Of a DNA stretch of 11,364 nucleotides, positions 5,514 through 11,364 are shown one piece after another. The DNA is from JBAZOB01 sp041648895. GTDB taxonomy: Bacteria; Patescibacteriota; JAHJAL01. Every line of letters begins with the position of its first letter. Position 1 is the first letter of the stretch. Under the pieces are notes generated by a model, which saw nothing but the letters and a program-made list of their open reading frames with translations, had not been told where the DNA came from and did not search any database. The translations under genes were made by a program, and so were the position numbers. The stretch covers positions 1 to 11,364 of the forward strand of contig JBAZOB010000031.1 in assembly GCA_041648895.1 (NCBI GenBank), given 5' to 3'.

Positions 5514-6572
5514 TTAAACCAGTTTCTCAATCTCCCTCATAAGTTCCGGTAAAATCTCCTTTTCCGGCACGGTTTTGATCACTTTTCCTTTCTTAAAAAT
5601 CGCCCCACACCCCGCTCCCCCTGCCACCCCAATATCCGCCTCCCTTGCCTCACCAGGACCATTGACCACACACCCCATGACGGCAATTTTAATTGGTTTT
5701 TCAATTCCCGCCACCGCCTCTTCCACCTGACCGGCCAAAGTGATCAAATCAATTTGGGTTCGCCCACACGTGGGACAACTAATTATCTTTGGCCCTTTCT
5801 GTCTGACATCCAATGCCTTCAATATCTCCCAACCCGCTTTGACTTCTTCCACCGGATTGGCCGTCAACGACACCCGGATCGTATCACCAATACCATGATA
5901 AATTAGTGTTCCCAAGCCAATCGCCGACTTTACCACCCCACTCTTTGGTGTCCCCGCTTCTGTCACCCCCAAATGTAATGGATAATCAACTGCCTTTGAC
6001 AACATGGTATTAGCTTCAATCGTCTGCCGCACATCACTACTTTTGATCGCCAGCACAATATTTTTAAACTTAAATTTCTCCAGTAACTTCACCTCCCGTA
6101 AAGCCGATTCCACCAAACCTTTGGCCGTCACTAGATAATTATTTTTAGCCAAAATATCCGCTTGCAGTGAACCGGAATTAACCCCAATTCGAATCGGTAT
6201 ATTTCTCTCTTTAGCTACTTTGACCACTGCTTCCACCTTTTCGTCACTACCAATATTACCCGGATTGATACGCACTTTATCTACCCCCTGTTTGATTGCC
6301 TCCAGCGCCAACCGATAATCAAAATGGATATCCGCCACCAACGGAATTTCAATCTGTTTCTTAATTTCACCAATCGCTTGCGCCGCCGCCAAGTCAGGCA
6401 CGGCCACCCGGACAATCTCACACCCCACCGCCGCGAGCTCCCGAATCTGCGCCACCGTCGCCGACACATCATGCGTTTTGGTCGTACACATTGACTGCAC
6501 CAAAATCGGTTCCCCACCACCAATCACCCGATTGCCAATCTTAATTTTTTTAGTTTTCCGACGTTTAATCAT
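5514..6572 (-). CDS. ispG: 4-hydroxy-3-methylbut-2-en-1-yl diphosphate synthase (flavodoxin/ferredoxin)
   Basis: IspG (GcpE) is the [4Fe-4S] enzyme that converts MEcPP to HMBPP, the penultimate step of the MEP isoprenoid pathway. The protein starts MIKRRKTKKIKIGNR with GGGEPILVQSMCTTKTHD, has the TIM-barrel signatures ADIHFDYRLA and VRINPGNIG, and a C-terminal iron-sulfur domain with SCPTCGRTQ and MGCVVNGPGEA. The three cluster cysteines and the catalytic Glu of GPGEA are all present. About 352 aa is the normal short bacterial form without the plant insertion. Earlier in-frame starts exist (GTG at 6587, ATG at 6584), but the ATG at 6572 gives the usual family N-terminus. No Shine-Dalgarno is visible before any of them. 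No other MEP gene is in the window. A long inverted repeat begins just past its stop. Confidence 0.97.
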   Translation of the reverse strand: MIKRRKTKKIKIGNRVIGGGEPILVQSMCTTKTHDVSATVAQIRELAAVGCEIVRVAVPDLAAAQAIGEIKKQIEIPLVADIHFDYRLALEAIKQGVDKVRINPGNIGSDEKVEAVVKVAKERNIPIRIGVNSGSLQADILAKNNYLVTAKGLVESALREVKLLEKFKFKNIVLAIKSSDVRQTIEANTMLSKAVDYPLHLGVTEAGTPKSGVVKSAIGLGTLIYHGIGDTIRVSLTANPVEEVKAGWEILKALDVRQKGPKIISCPTCGRTQIDLITLAGQVEEAVAGIEKPIKIAVMGCVVNGPGEAREADIGVAGGAGCGAIFKKGKVIKTVPEKEILPELMREIEKLV

Positions 6573-6585
6573 TAAAACAACCATC

Positions 6586-6599
6586 ACAAATTACAAATT
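6586..6599. repeat. Two tandem ACAAATT heptamers upstream of ispG
   Basis: ACAAATT occurs twice head-to-tail (6586-6592, 6593-6599) in the ispG leader. It is identical to one unit of the yvcK/Nudix tract (2469-2475) and fits the ANNAATT pattern seen beside the 42-bp inverted repeat. Two copies alone would be weak evidence; the recurrence elsewhere makes it worth marking. Confidence 0.5.
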
Positions 6600-6611
6600 A
6601 ATTCACCGCCC

Positions 6612-7031
6612 TCATTTTTGAAATACACCTATATCCTTCCACCAAGGGTTTTGCCCTGCTTCAATCAACTTAATATCTTCCATACCCTTTTGCCGAATAT
6701 CTTTATCATTACAACCCAACCCTATCCGAAGTATAGCATCATCTTTCTCTCCAACCATCGCTCGCATTACCCAATAATTCTTGTAAGCCATCTGCTCTTT
6801 TTTATCATGAACAATATTGTCAAATTTTAATACACCATCAATAAATCCTAAAGTTTCTTTGGCTCCTGATATGTCATTTTTTTTTAACTGCTCTTTAAAA
6901 TCAACTAAATATTTTCGATATTGTTCGTACTTTTCTTCACCTTTATCTGATTCCAAACCAGAACCAAAAAAGGAAGACTGATATTCGTCAGCCACCCGCC
7001 CTACTTTCATCCCACCAAGACAAAAACCCAT
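6612..7031 (-). CDS. Hypothetical protein, 139 aa, unrecognised
   Basis: I do not recognise this family. The protein begins MGFCLGGMKVGR, then has a Ser/Gly-rich stretch (SSFFGSGLESDKG, residues 19-31). A long charged region follows that looks alpha-helical (EEKYEQYRKYLVDFKEQLKK, 32-51), and the tail is mixed and Trp-containing (GQNPWWKDIG). No signal peptide, membrane segment or catalytic motif is visible. The start is supported by AAGGA 7 bases upstream. It lies 32 bases downstream of sod and 39 bases upstream of ispG in the same direction, so it may be co-transcribed with sod. It is AT-rich but keeps the G-over-C coding-strand bias of its neighbours, so I think it is real. Function unknown. 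Confidence 0.75.
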   Translation of the reverse strand: MGFCLGGMKVGRVADEYQSSFFGSGLESDKGEEKYEQYRKYLVDFKEQLKKNDISGAKETLGFIDGVLKFDNIVHDKKEQMAYKNYWVMRAMVGEKDDAILRIGLGCNDKDIRQKGMEDIKLIEAGQNPWWKDIGVFQK

Positions 7032-7038
7032 AATTCAT

Positions 7039-7043
7039 TCCTT
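7039..7043 (-). promoter_or_regulatory. Ribosome-binding site of the 139-aa hypothetical gene
   Basis: AAGGA (7043-7039) with a 7-base spacer to the ATG at 7031. This is the main evidence that the short unrecognised ORF is translated and that this ATG is its start. Confidence 0.6.
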
Positions 7044-7063
7044 AAAAATGAAAAGTAAATAAT

Positions 7064-7663
7064 TTATTTCCCTTTTGCGAACCTTTGACCAACTTCCCCC
7101 CAATTCACAAAATCCCAAAACTTAGCCACATACACTCCCCGATCATTTTTGTAATCCAAGTAGTAAGCGTGTTCCCACACATCCAACACCATCAGTATCG
7201 GCAAGGTGGCATAAAGATTAACATTGTGTTTTTCAATCTGCGTCACCATCAACTTTTTAATATCGGCCGCGTAAACCAAAGCTGCCCAACCCGAACCCTC
7301 CACACTGTTAGCCGCCTGACTAAATATTTCCTTAAATCGATCCATTGAACCAAAATCTTGTTCCAGTGCCATTTGCAAATCCGAACTAATTTCCCCACCT
7401 TTCCCTGATGGTGCCAAATTTGACCAAAACAAATCATGCAAAATTTTACCATCCAGATTAAAAGCCAGACTTTTCAGAGTATCCTTGACATTAATTTCCT
7501 GACCATTTTTCGCCCCGTCCAAATCCTCCAATAATTTATTGGTATTATTGACATAGCCCTGATGATGCTTAGTATGATGAATAGTCAGCAATTCCACTGA
7601 TAAAAATGGATTTAACTCATCATATCCATACGGCAAAGTTGGTAATTGATAATATTCCGACAT
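7064..7663 (-). CDS. Superoxide dismutase, Fe/Mn family
   Basis: A 199-aa Fe/Mn superoxide dismutase that converts superoxide to oxygen and hydrogen peroxide. The N-terminal domain has LPTLPYGYDELNPF and the helix TIHHTKHHQGYVNN. Metal ligands are His29, His76 (LHDLFW), Asp161 and His165 (DVWEHAYYLDY). The residue four before His76 is Gly72 rather than Gln, and the active-site Gln is in the C-terminal half (TQIEKHN, Gln142). That pattern is Mn-type or cambialistic rather than classic Fe-type. No signal peptide, so cytoplasmic. An ATG five codons upstream (7678) is open, but AGGAGA lies directly after it, 6 bases before the ATG at 7663, so the shorter start is right. It has its own candidate promoter just upstream and is followed by the 139-aa gene. 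Confidence 0.97.
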   Translation of the reverse strand: MSEYYQLPTLPYGYDELNPFLSVELLTIHHTKHHQGYVNNTNKLLEDLDGAKNGQEINVKDTLKSLAFNLDGKILHDLFWSNLAPSGKGGEISSDLQMALEQDFGSMDRFKEIFSQAANSVEGSGWAALVYAADIKKLMVTQIEKHNVNLYATLPILMVLDVWEHAYYLDYKNDRGVYVAKFWDFVNWGEVGQRFAKGK

Positions 7664-7669
7664 AGTTTT

Positions 7670-7675
7670 TCTCCT
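7670..7675 (-). promoter_or_regulatory. Ribosome-binding site that fixes the sod start
   Basis: AGGAGA (7675-7670) lies 6 bases before the ATG at 7663 and directly after an in-frame ATG at 7678. The upstream ATG would place this site inside the coding region, so translation should begin at 7663. Confidence 0.8.
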
Positions 7676-7692
7676 CATGAAATATTAATAAT

Positions 7693-7729
7693 CTACATCC
7701 ATTCTATCAAATGTAGCCATTATGGTTAA
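7693..7729 (-). promoter_or_regulatory. Candidate sod promoter with an overlapping palindrome
   Basis: On the minus strand TTAACC (7729-7724, 4 of 6 to the -35 consensus) and TAGAAT (7706-7701, 5 of 6 to the -10) are separated by exactly 17 bases. CTACAT (7693-7698) and ATGTAG (7711-7716) form a spaced palindrome that spans the -10 box, the position expected of a repressor operator. The predicted transcript starts about 30 bases before the sod ATG. It directly follows the stop of the upstream flavoprotein gene. Confidence 0.5.
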
Positions 7730-7730
7730 A

Positions 7731-8753
7731 TTAGCAAAACAAATTTATCGCCCGCCGTTTCAGATAATCATTACTAAAGAACCAAGGAAACAACCGATAA
7801 AAACCATTGAGCAACGGTTGATTCAAATATTTTGTCGCCGATAAAAACCACTCTTGTTTTCTTTTGACAGCCAAAATCTTTTTAATCTCATCATATTGAT
7901 AGTCGGGATGCAAAATTTTCCGCGCCACCTCTTGGCCCGAGACCACTGCAAAATAAATTCCCTCACCCGTCATCCCGGAAGTAAACCCAGCCGCGTCGCC
8001 CACCAAAAATATCCGGCCAAAATCATGGCCTTGGTAATCATAATTAATCGACCACCCCTCCAACCAGCCCCGACTAACATCAATTTGTCGTTTATTTAAC
8101 CAAGCCGAAAAATCACTCATCAATTGATGTGACGGCCCATCACCCAAGAGCCGCCCGCAACCGATCGAGGTAAAATGGCGATGTGGAAATATCCAGGCAT
8201 AGCCATTATTAAAATATTCGGCCGCAAAAAATAACTCCAATTCATCATATTTTTTCGGCACAATATATTGTAAACCTAAAATGCTCTTTTTAATTGCCAA
8301 ATCGAGATATTGTCGCGCCAGCGAATTACTACCATCCGCTCCAACTAAGTATTTATAAGTCAACCGTTGCCCATCAATTTGGATCCAGTCATCACCAATT
8401 TCATCAACCTTCACCCCTGCCACTATTTCCACCTTTTCTGACACCTGTGTCAACATGGTCTGCCCCAGTTTACCGCGATCAATCGTGGCCACAAATGGCT
8501 GTTCCATTTCCACCACTACCGACTGTCCCGGCACATTTATTTTAATTTGCGAAAACAATACATCAGCCATTCGTAGGTCCATACCAATATTTTCAATCTT
8601 AGTTGTCAAACCGCCCGCGCATATTTTGGGTCCAATCTGCTTATTTTTTTCCAACACCAGCACCCGTAAGTCACTCTTTCCCAACCCAGTCGCTGTCGCC
8701 AACCCGGCCGGCCCCGCGCCGATAACAATAACATCGTACTCTTTATATTTCAT
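7731..8753 (-). CDS. Geranylgeranyl reductase-family FAD-dependent oxidoreductase
   Basis: A 340-aa flavoprotein of the geranylgeranyl reductase group (p-hydroxybenzoate-hydroxylase fold). Characterised members saturate double bonds of isoprenoid chains in chlorophyll, quinone or archaeal lipid synthesis; others are quinone- or halogenation-related, so the substrate is uncertain. The FAD-binding motif is VIVIGAGPAGLATA (8-21) with the Glu of VLEKN (35) for ribose binding. CAGGLT (45-50) matches the family's early Cys-Gly element. The second motif is YLVGADGSNS (135-144), and the C-terminal flavin motif is IFLVGDAAGFTSGMTGEGI (248-266). No membrane anchor is obvious. The start overlaps the methyltransferase stop in an ATGA, implying translational coupling; an AGAAGAAGAG stretch could serve as ribosome-binding site. 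The sod promoter follows immediately after its stop. Confidence 0.92.
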   Translation of the reverse strand: MKYKEYDVIVIGAGPAGLATATGLGKSDLRVLVLEKNKQIGPKICAGGLTTKIENIGMDLRMADVLFSQIKINVPGQSVVVEMEQPFVATIDRGKLGQTMLTQVSEKVEIVAGVKVDEIGDDWIQIDGQRLTYKYLVGADGSNSLARQYLDLAIKKSILGLQYIVPKKYDELELFFAAEYFNNGYAWIFPHRHFTSIGCGRLLGDGPSHQLMSDFSAWLNKRQIDVSRGWLEGWSINYDYQGHDFGRIFLVGDAAGFTSGMTGEGIYFAVVSGQEVARKILHPDYQYDEIKKILAVKRKQEWFLSATKYLNQPLLNGFYRLFPWFFSNDYLKRRAINLFC

Positions 8754-9316
8754 CTCTTCTTCTGTCCTTTAAAATCTAAAAAAGCAATCACCGACTTGTT
8801 GTTCCGTATTTCGACTAATTTATCAACCGTATTATCCACCCCGGCTTGTTTTAAAATATTATCAAAATCTCCTCGATTATAACGATGGCCCAATTCAAAA
8901 AACCTTTTCTTATCCACTGATTCCCGAATAATCAGACTATTAAAATTGGCTTTTAACTTTTGCAAAACCGCCACCGGATCGTCCAGATGGTGCAACACAC
9001 CCCACATTATCCCCAAATCACCACATATTTCATCCTTTTCAACGTCGCCAACCATAAATTGCCCGTTCATTTTTTTTCTCGCCTTATCGATCAAAGCCCG
9101 CCCCCGATCAATACCAATAAAAGATCGGGGCTGCAATATTCCTTTCAATAAACCGCTGACTTTACCGTCACCACAACCCAAATCAATCACCTTCCGCCCT
9201 CGGTATTCTCCAGGCACATACTTATCCAATACCATCATCTCCAAAGTCACATTGTAAGCCGAATAATTTATTCCCAGACGGTCATAAACAATATTATCTA
9301 TACTTTTTTTTAACAT
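8750..9316 (-). CDS. Class I SAM-dependent methyltransferase
   Basis: Rossmann-fold methyltransferase. With the chosen ATG at 9316 it is 188 aa: motif I is KVIDLGCGDGKVSG (about residues 42-55), the acidic ribose-binding turn is FIGIDRG, and MVGDVEKDEI and MWGVLHHLDDP are the later motifs with the post-strand-4 signature. The acceptor cannot be told from these. The frame stays open to an ATG at 9385, which would add 23 residues but overlap the kinase-like gene by 59 bases; those residues look like an out-of-frame reading of the kinase end. The ATG at 9316 lies 10 bases after the kinase stop and is preferred, though no Shine-Dalgarno is seen. The stop overlaps the next gene's start (ATGA), so it is probably co-translated with the flavoprotein and may act in the same pathway. 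Confidence 0.9.
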   Translation of the reverse strand: MLKKSIDNIVYDRLGINYSAYNVTLEMMVLDKYVPGEYRGRKVIDLGCGDGKVSGLLKGILQPRSFIGIDRGRALIDKARKKMNGQFMVGDVEKDEICGDLGIMWGVLHHLDDPVAVLQKLKANFNSLIIRESVDKKRFFELGHRYNRGDFDNILKQAGVDNTVDKLVEIRNNKSVIAFLDFKGQKKR

Positions 9317-9326
9317 ATGTTTTAAA

Positions 9327-9869
9327 TCAATTATTGATACATTTGATAATTTCTTCCGCAATTTCAACTGGAGTTTTTTGATCACTAAAATAAGTTAAAT
9401 TATCATTATTTTTATGTTTTTGATAATAAAAATACTGTTCCCGCATTTTTTCCGGATCTGTCATGGAAATTTTCGCTCCAACTTTAGCTGCCGCCACCCG
9501 CTCGGCAAAACGTTTTTCAAGCACCTCATAACTAGCCTCAATATTGACCTCAATCAATTTCGTCTCATACTTTTTAGCCATTAATTGATATTTCCCCTCC
9601 CATCCCAAAGTAATAGCTTGGTCCTGTACCACTGATAAACCATGACTCAAAGCCACATCGATCAGAGCCATAGTCATCTCAGCGGTAATTTTACCATCTC
9701 TTTCTGCCTGATAACCAGCGATCATCCACTTAATCCGATCACGCCAGGCCCGAAAAATACCATCATAATTATCCAGCAAATACTGAGCCACGCTACTCTT
9801 ACCGGCACAATATGGACCATTTAATATTAATAGAAACTGAGGTAAATTTAATTTTATTAATTTATTCAT
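9327..9869 (-). CDS. P-loop kinase-like NTPase (AAA_33/zeta-type fold)
   Basis: A 180-aa small-molecule-kinase-like ATPase. The Walker A loop is LNGPYCAGKSSVAQ (16-29, Lys24, Ser25). Further on are the nucleotide-kinase-like DVALSHGLSVVQDQ (71-84, Asp83 where Walker B is expected) and IEVNIEASYEVLEKRFAERV (106-125), resembling the Arg-bearing helix of AAA_33 kinases, then a lid-like segment before TDPEKMREQYFYY. This architecture is shared by predicted kinases of unknown substrate, chloramphenicol phosphotransferases and zeta toxins. There is no antitoxin-like partner of normal size beside it, so a toxin call is not supported. It starts 9 bases after a possible 20-codon ORF and ends 10 bases before the methyltransferase, so it opens the kinase-methyltransferase-flavoprotein set. 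No Shine-Dalgarno is seen at its ATG. Confidence 0.85.
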   Translation of the reverse strand: MNKLIKLNLPQFLLILNGPYCAGKSSVAQYLLDNYDGIFRAWRDRIKWMIAGYQAERDGKITAEMTMALIDVALSHGLSVVQDQAITLGWEGKYQLMAKKYETKLIEVNIEASYEVLEKRFAERVAAAKVGAKISMTDPEKMREQYFYYQKHKNNDNLTYFSDQKTPVEIAEEIIKCINN

Positions 9870-9878
9870 ATGATTGTC

Positions 9879-9941
9879 TTAATCAATATATCCATAATCT
9901 ATCATAACTTCAAAAAACCACTGCGCCAACAGCGGATCCAT
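9879..9941 (-). CDS. Possible 20-aa small ORF or leader peptide upstream of the kinase gene
   Basis: ATG at 9941, stop TAA at 9881-9879, 20 codons beginning MDPLLAQWFF and ending YGYID. GGAAGGG sits 5 bases before the ATG, a better ribosome-binding site than that of the kinase gene, which starts only 9 bases after this stop without one. This geometry would fit translational coupling. The same frame is open further upstream (for example a GTG at 9968), so it could instead be the decayed end of a longer gene. No homology is recognisable; the short length keeps confidence low. Confidence 0.3.
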   Translation of the reverse strand: MDPLLAQWFFEVMIDYGYID

Positions 9942-9976
9942 ATTAACCCTTCCGACAAATCTACTCACCTTCAACC

Positions 9977-11364
9977 CTAATACACTGCCGTGGCAATATA
10001 CATGACGGTATTAGTATAAATTCCTGCTTCCTGTAAATTATTTACTTCCAGTTGATAGGAAATGACATTGGCTTCGTCAACTACCGGCTGTGTTCCCAGC
10101 GCGATAGCATATGGTGTAATATTAGCGGCAAATTTGGAGTATTTGTTTGATTGGAAGGCGGAATAATCAGTATCATCGGTCGTAAAACCAAAGTATGAAT
10201 TTGTTCCCGATCCGGGAGGATTCGTCCAAATTATAGGCACGGCATAAGTGCCGGAGAACTTGGCAATGATGTCACTACCAGCGGAAGTCAGATCTTGGTT
10301 TTGTTGGACCGTGACCACATAGCCATCAGTAGCATTGGTGGAAACTGTTAATGTCTGACAAGCGATCTTAGTCTGAGCACCAGAGTAAACACCAAAGGGA
10401 ATAGTTGTAGCTGTTGTGGTCACGCTCGCATTCCCACCCGAGTTCGCGCAGGCGTTACCCGCAGCTACACCATCAATAGAAAAAGTAAGTAATGAAGGAA
10501 CAGAAGCAGTAACAGTAGTACCTTCATCAATAATCATTTGATAATTTCCATTTGCCGTTTTCATTTCATAACCTGTAGGTCCGGCCTCATCCCAAAGATA
10601 ATACACATCAACTACATCAATATACATCGTGGGAGTCTTTTTACTGACTGCAGTTGAAGTCACTTTTTCAGATGAAAAATTTGAACCATCATAATCAGCA
10701 CTAGCAGACCATAACTGTCGATTTACCCCATCGTTCTGGGTGTAAACATAATATATTTTTGATTCTCCCGACATTAAATTGGGAAATTGACTGTCAAATA
10801 ATGTTGTTGTTTGTTTTGTTGGCGTCCACCCACTTCCATCCTTGTTCATTTCAGCTGTCCATATTTGCCAGTTAGAACCATCATGCTCTTGCCAGACAAA
10901 ATACAATTTAGTTTCATCTTGGACAAATTCAATTTTGTATTTGTCATAAGCTGATGTAGTTCTTTTAGTATTTGTAAAATTTGCACCATCATGATCAGAT
11001 TCCGCGGTCCAAATCTGATAATTTGCACCATCACTAATATTCCACACATAATATATTTTTGAACTATCAGCCAAAATCGCCGGTCCATCATAATTGGCAC
11101 CAGTGGCAACTCTTTGAGTCATAGTCCAACCAGTGCCATCGGCGTTGGTACTAGCAGTATAGTAACTACCAATCGGTTCAGCGCGCATAAAAGTATAGAA
11201 TATTTTTCCACCATACTTGAACAGTTTATATTCATAATAATTATGAACTCCGTCATCAAAAGTTTGCTGGGTGGGAATAAAATTTGTACCATCCAAATCA
11301 GAGTAAGCGGTATGCACCGACCACCGGCTAATCAGTCGACCATAAACATAATAAATCTTAGTAC
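9977..11364 (-). CDS. Large repeat-containing surface protein, 5'-truncated by the window edge
   Basis: The frame is open to the window edge (...TKIYYVYGRLISRWS before the first GTG at 11317), so this is the C-terminal ~461 residues of a longer protein. The first ~275 visible residues are tandem units of about 50 residues, each starting (S/T)KIYYVW and containing DGxNxQIWTA, then DGxNF and TK.TT. The last three full units are exactly 50 residues (starts at about 11062, 10912 and 10762), the two before them 51 and 49, and a degenerate one follows. This looks like beta-propeller blades. The last ~185 residues form a Thr/Ser/Asn-rich beta module with two cysteines (NACANSGG, TKIACQTL), STNATDGYVVTV and a terminal TNTVMYIATAVY. 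I recall such modules at the ends of CPR surface proteins. Extracellular location is inferred, as the signal peptide is outside the window. Its base composition differs from all neighbours. Confidence 0.9.
   Translation of the reverse strand, partial: TKIYYVYGRLISRWSVHTAYSDLDGTNFIPTQQTFDDGVHNYYEYKLFKYGGKIFYTFMRAEPIGSYYTASTNADGTGWTMTQRVATGANYDGPAILADSSKIYYVWNISDGANYQIWTAESDHDGANFTNTKRTTSAYDKYKIEFVQDETKLYFVWQEHDGSNWQIWTAEMNKDGSGWTPTKQTTTLFDSQFPNLMSGESKIYYVYTQNDGVNRQLWSASADYDGSNFSSEKVTSTAVSKKTPTMYIDVVDVYYLWDEAGPTGYEMKTANGNYQMIIDEGTTVTASVPSLLTFSIDGVAAGNACANSGGNASVTTTATTIPFGVYSGAQTKIACQTLTVSTNATDGYVVTVQQNQDLTSAGSDIIAKFSGTYAVPIIWTNPPGSGTNSYFGFTTDDTDYSAFQSNKYSKFAANITPYAIALGTQPVVDEANVISYQLEVNNLQEAGIYTNTVMYIATAVY

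Noticed and set aside
172..7031. Homology between the two hypothetical proteins because both begin MG with several glycines
   Set aside because: The similarity is limited to a few glycines at the N-terminus; the rest does not align by eye.
9317..9385. Longer methyltransferase start at 9385
   Set aside because: It would overlap the kinase-like gene by 59 bases and adds 23 residues that are an out-of-frame reading of that gene; the ATG at 9316 fits the normal spacing.
9327..9869. Zeta-toxin or toxin-antitoxin reading of the P-loop kinase
   Set aside because: No antitoxin-like partner of normal size is adjacent, and the gene sits in a row of metabolic-type enzymes; a predicted small-molecule kinase is the safer call.
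1..11364. tRNA, rRNA or riboswitch genes
   Set aside because: I saw no cloverleaf, no rRNA-like sequence and no recognisable riboswitch core; all intergenic gaps are under 300 bases and are accounted for by leaders and repeats.

Overview
All the protein-coding genes I can support in this window lie on the minus strand, so transcription runs from high to low coordinates. Intergenic gaps are short (mostly 10-60 bases), the coding strand is purine-rich (G far above C), and many starts lack a Shine-Dalgarno sequence. The gene set is compact: a YvcK-type protein, IspG, a GGR-family flavoprotein, an archaeal-looking superoxide dismutase, and a repeat-rich surface protein whose C-terminal module contains 'STNATDGY' and ends 'TNTVMYIATAVY'. 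From memory, that module recurs in surface proteins of Candidate Phyla Radiation (Patescibacteria) bacteria. A Patescibacteria/CPR origin is my best guess, with moderate confidence; no rRNA, tRNA or other phylogenetic marker is present.

Layout in transcription order. (1) 11364-9977: the 3' part of a large exported protein with ~50-residue propeller-like repeats and a Cys-containing C-terminal module. (2) 9941-7731: a possible 20-codon ORF, a P-loop kinase-like protein, a SAM methyltransferase and a geranylgeranyl-reductase-family flavoprotein, the last two sharing an ATGA overlap. (3) 7729-6612: a promoter with a small palindrome, Fe/Mn superoxide dismutase and an unrecognised 139-aa protein. 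(4) 6572-5514: IspG of the MEP isoprenoid pathway. (5) 5510-5323: a long inverted repeat (two perfect 42-bp arms) flanked by 7-bp tandem repeats. (6) 5316-1909: an MFS transporter, an HD-domain phosphohydrolase, YvcK and a Nudix hydrolase, probably one operon. (7) 1915-1661: AT-rich inverted repeats and a nested GC-rich palindromic element. (8) 1647-811: a nucleotidase of the cN-III/UMPH-1 family. (9) 729-172: an unrecognised 185-aa protein. (10) 117-1: the start of a secreted protein that leaves the window.

How the genes may work together: three phosphohydrolases from unrelated folds (HD, Nudix, HAD) lie in one direction next to YvcK, a UDP-GlcNAc-binding regulator of sugar/envelope metabolism in other bacteria. 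This suggests nucleotide turnover or sanitation linked to envelope precursors. IspG and the GGR-family protein both point to isoprenoids, but are separated by sod. The genes themselves are mostly ordinary families. The least explained signals are non-coding: the 42-bp inverted repeat, the nested palindrome, and AT-rich 7-bp tandem tracts that cover stop codons and sit directly before several starts that have no Shine-Dalgarno sequence.
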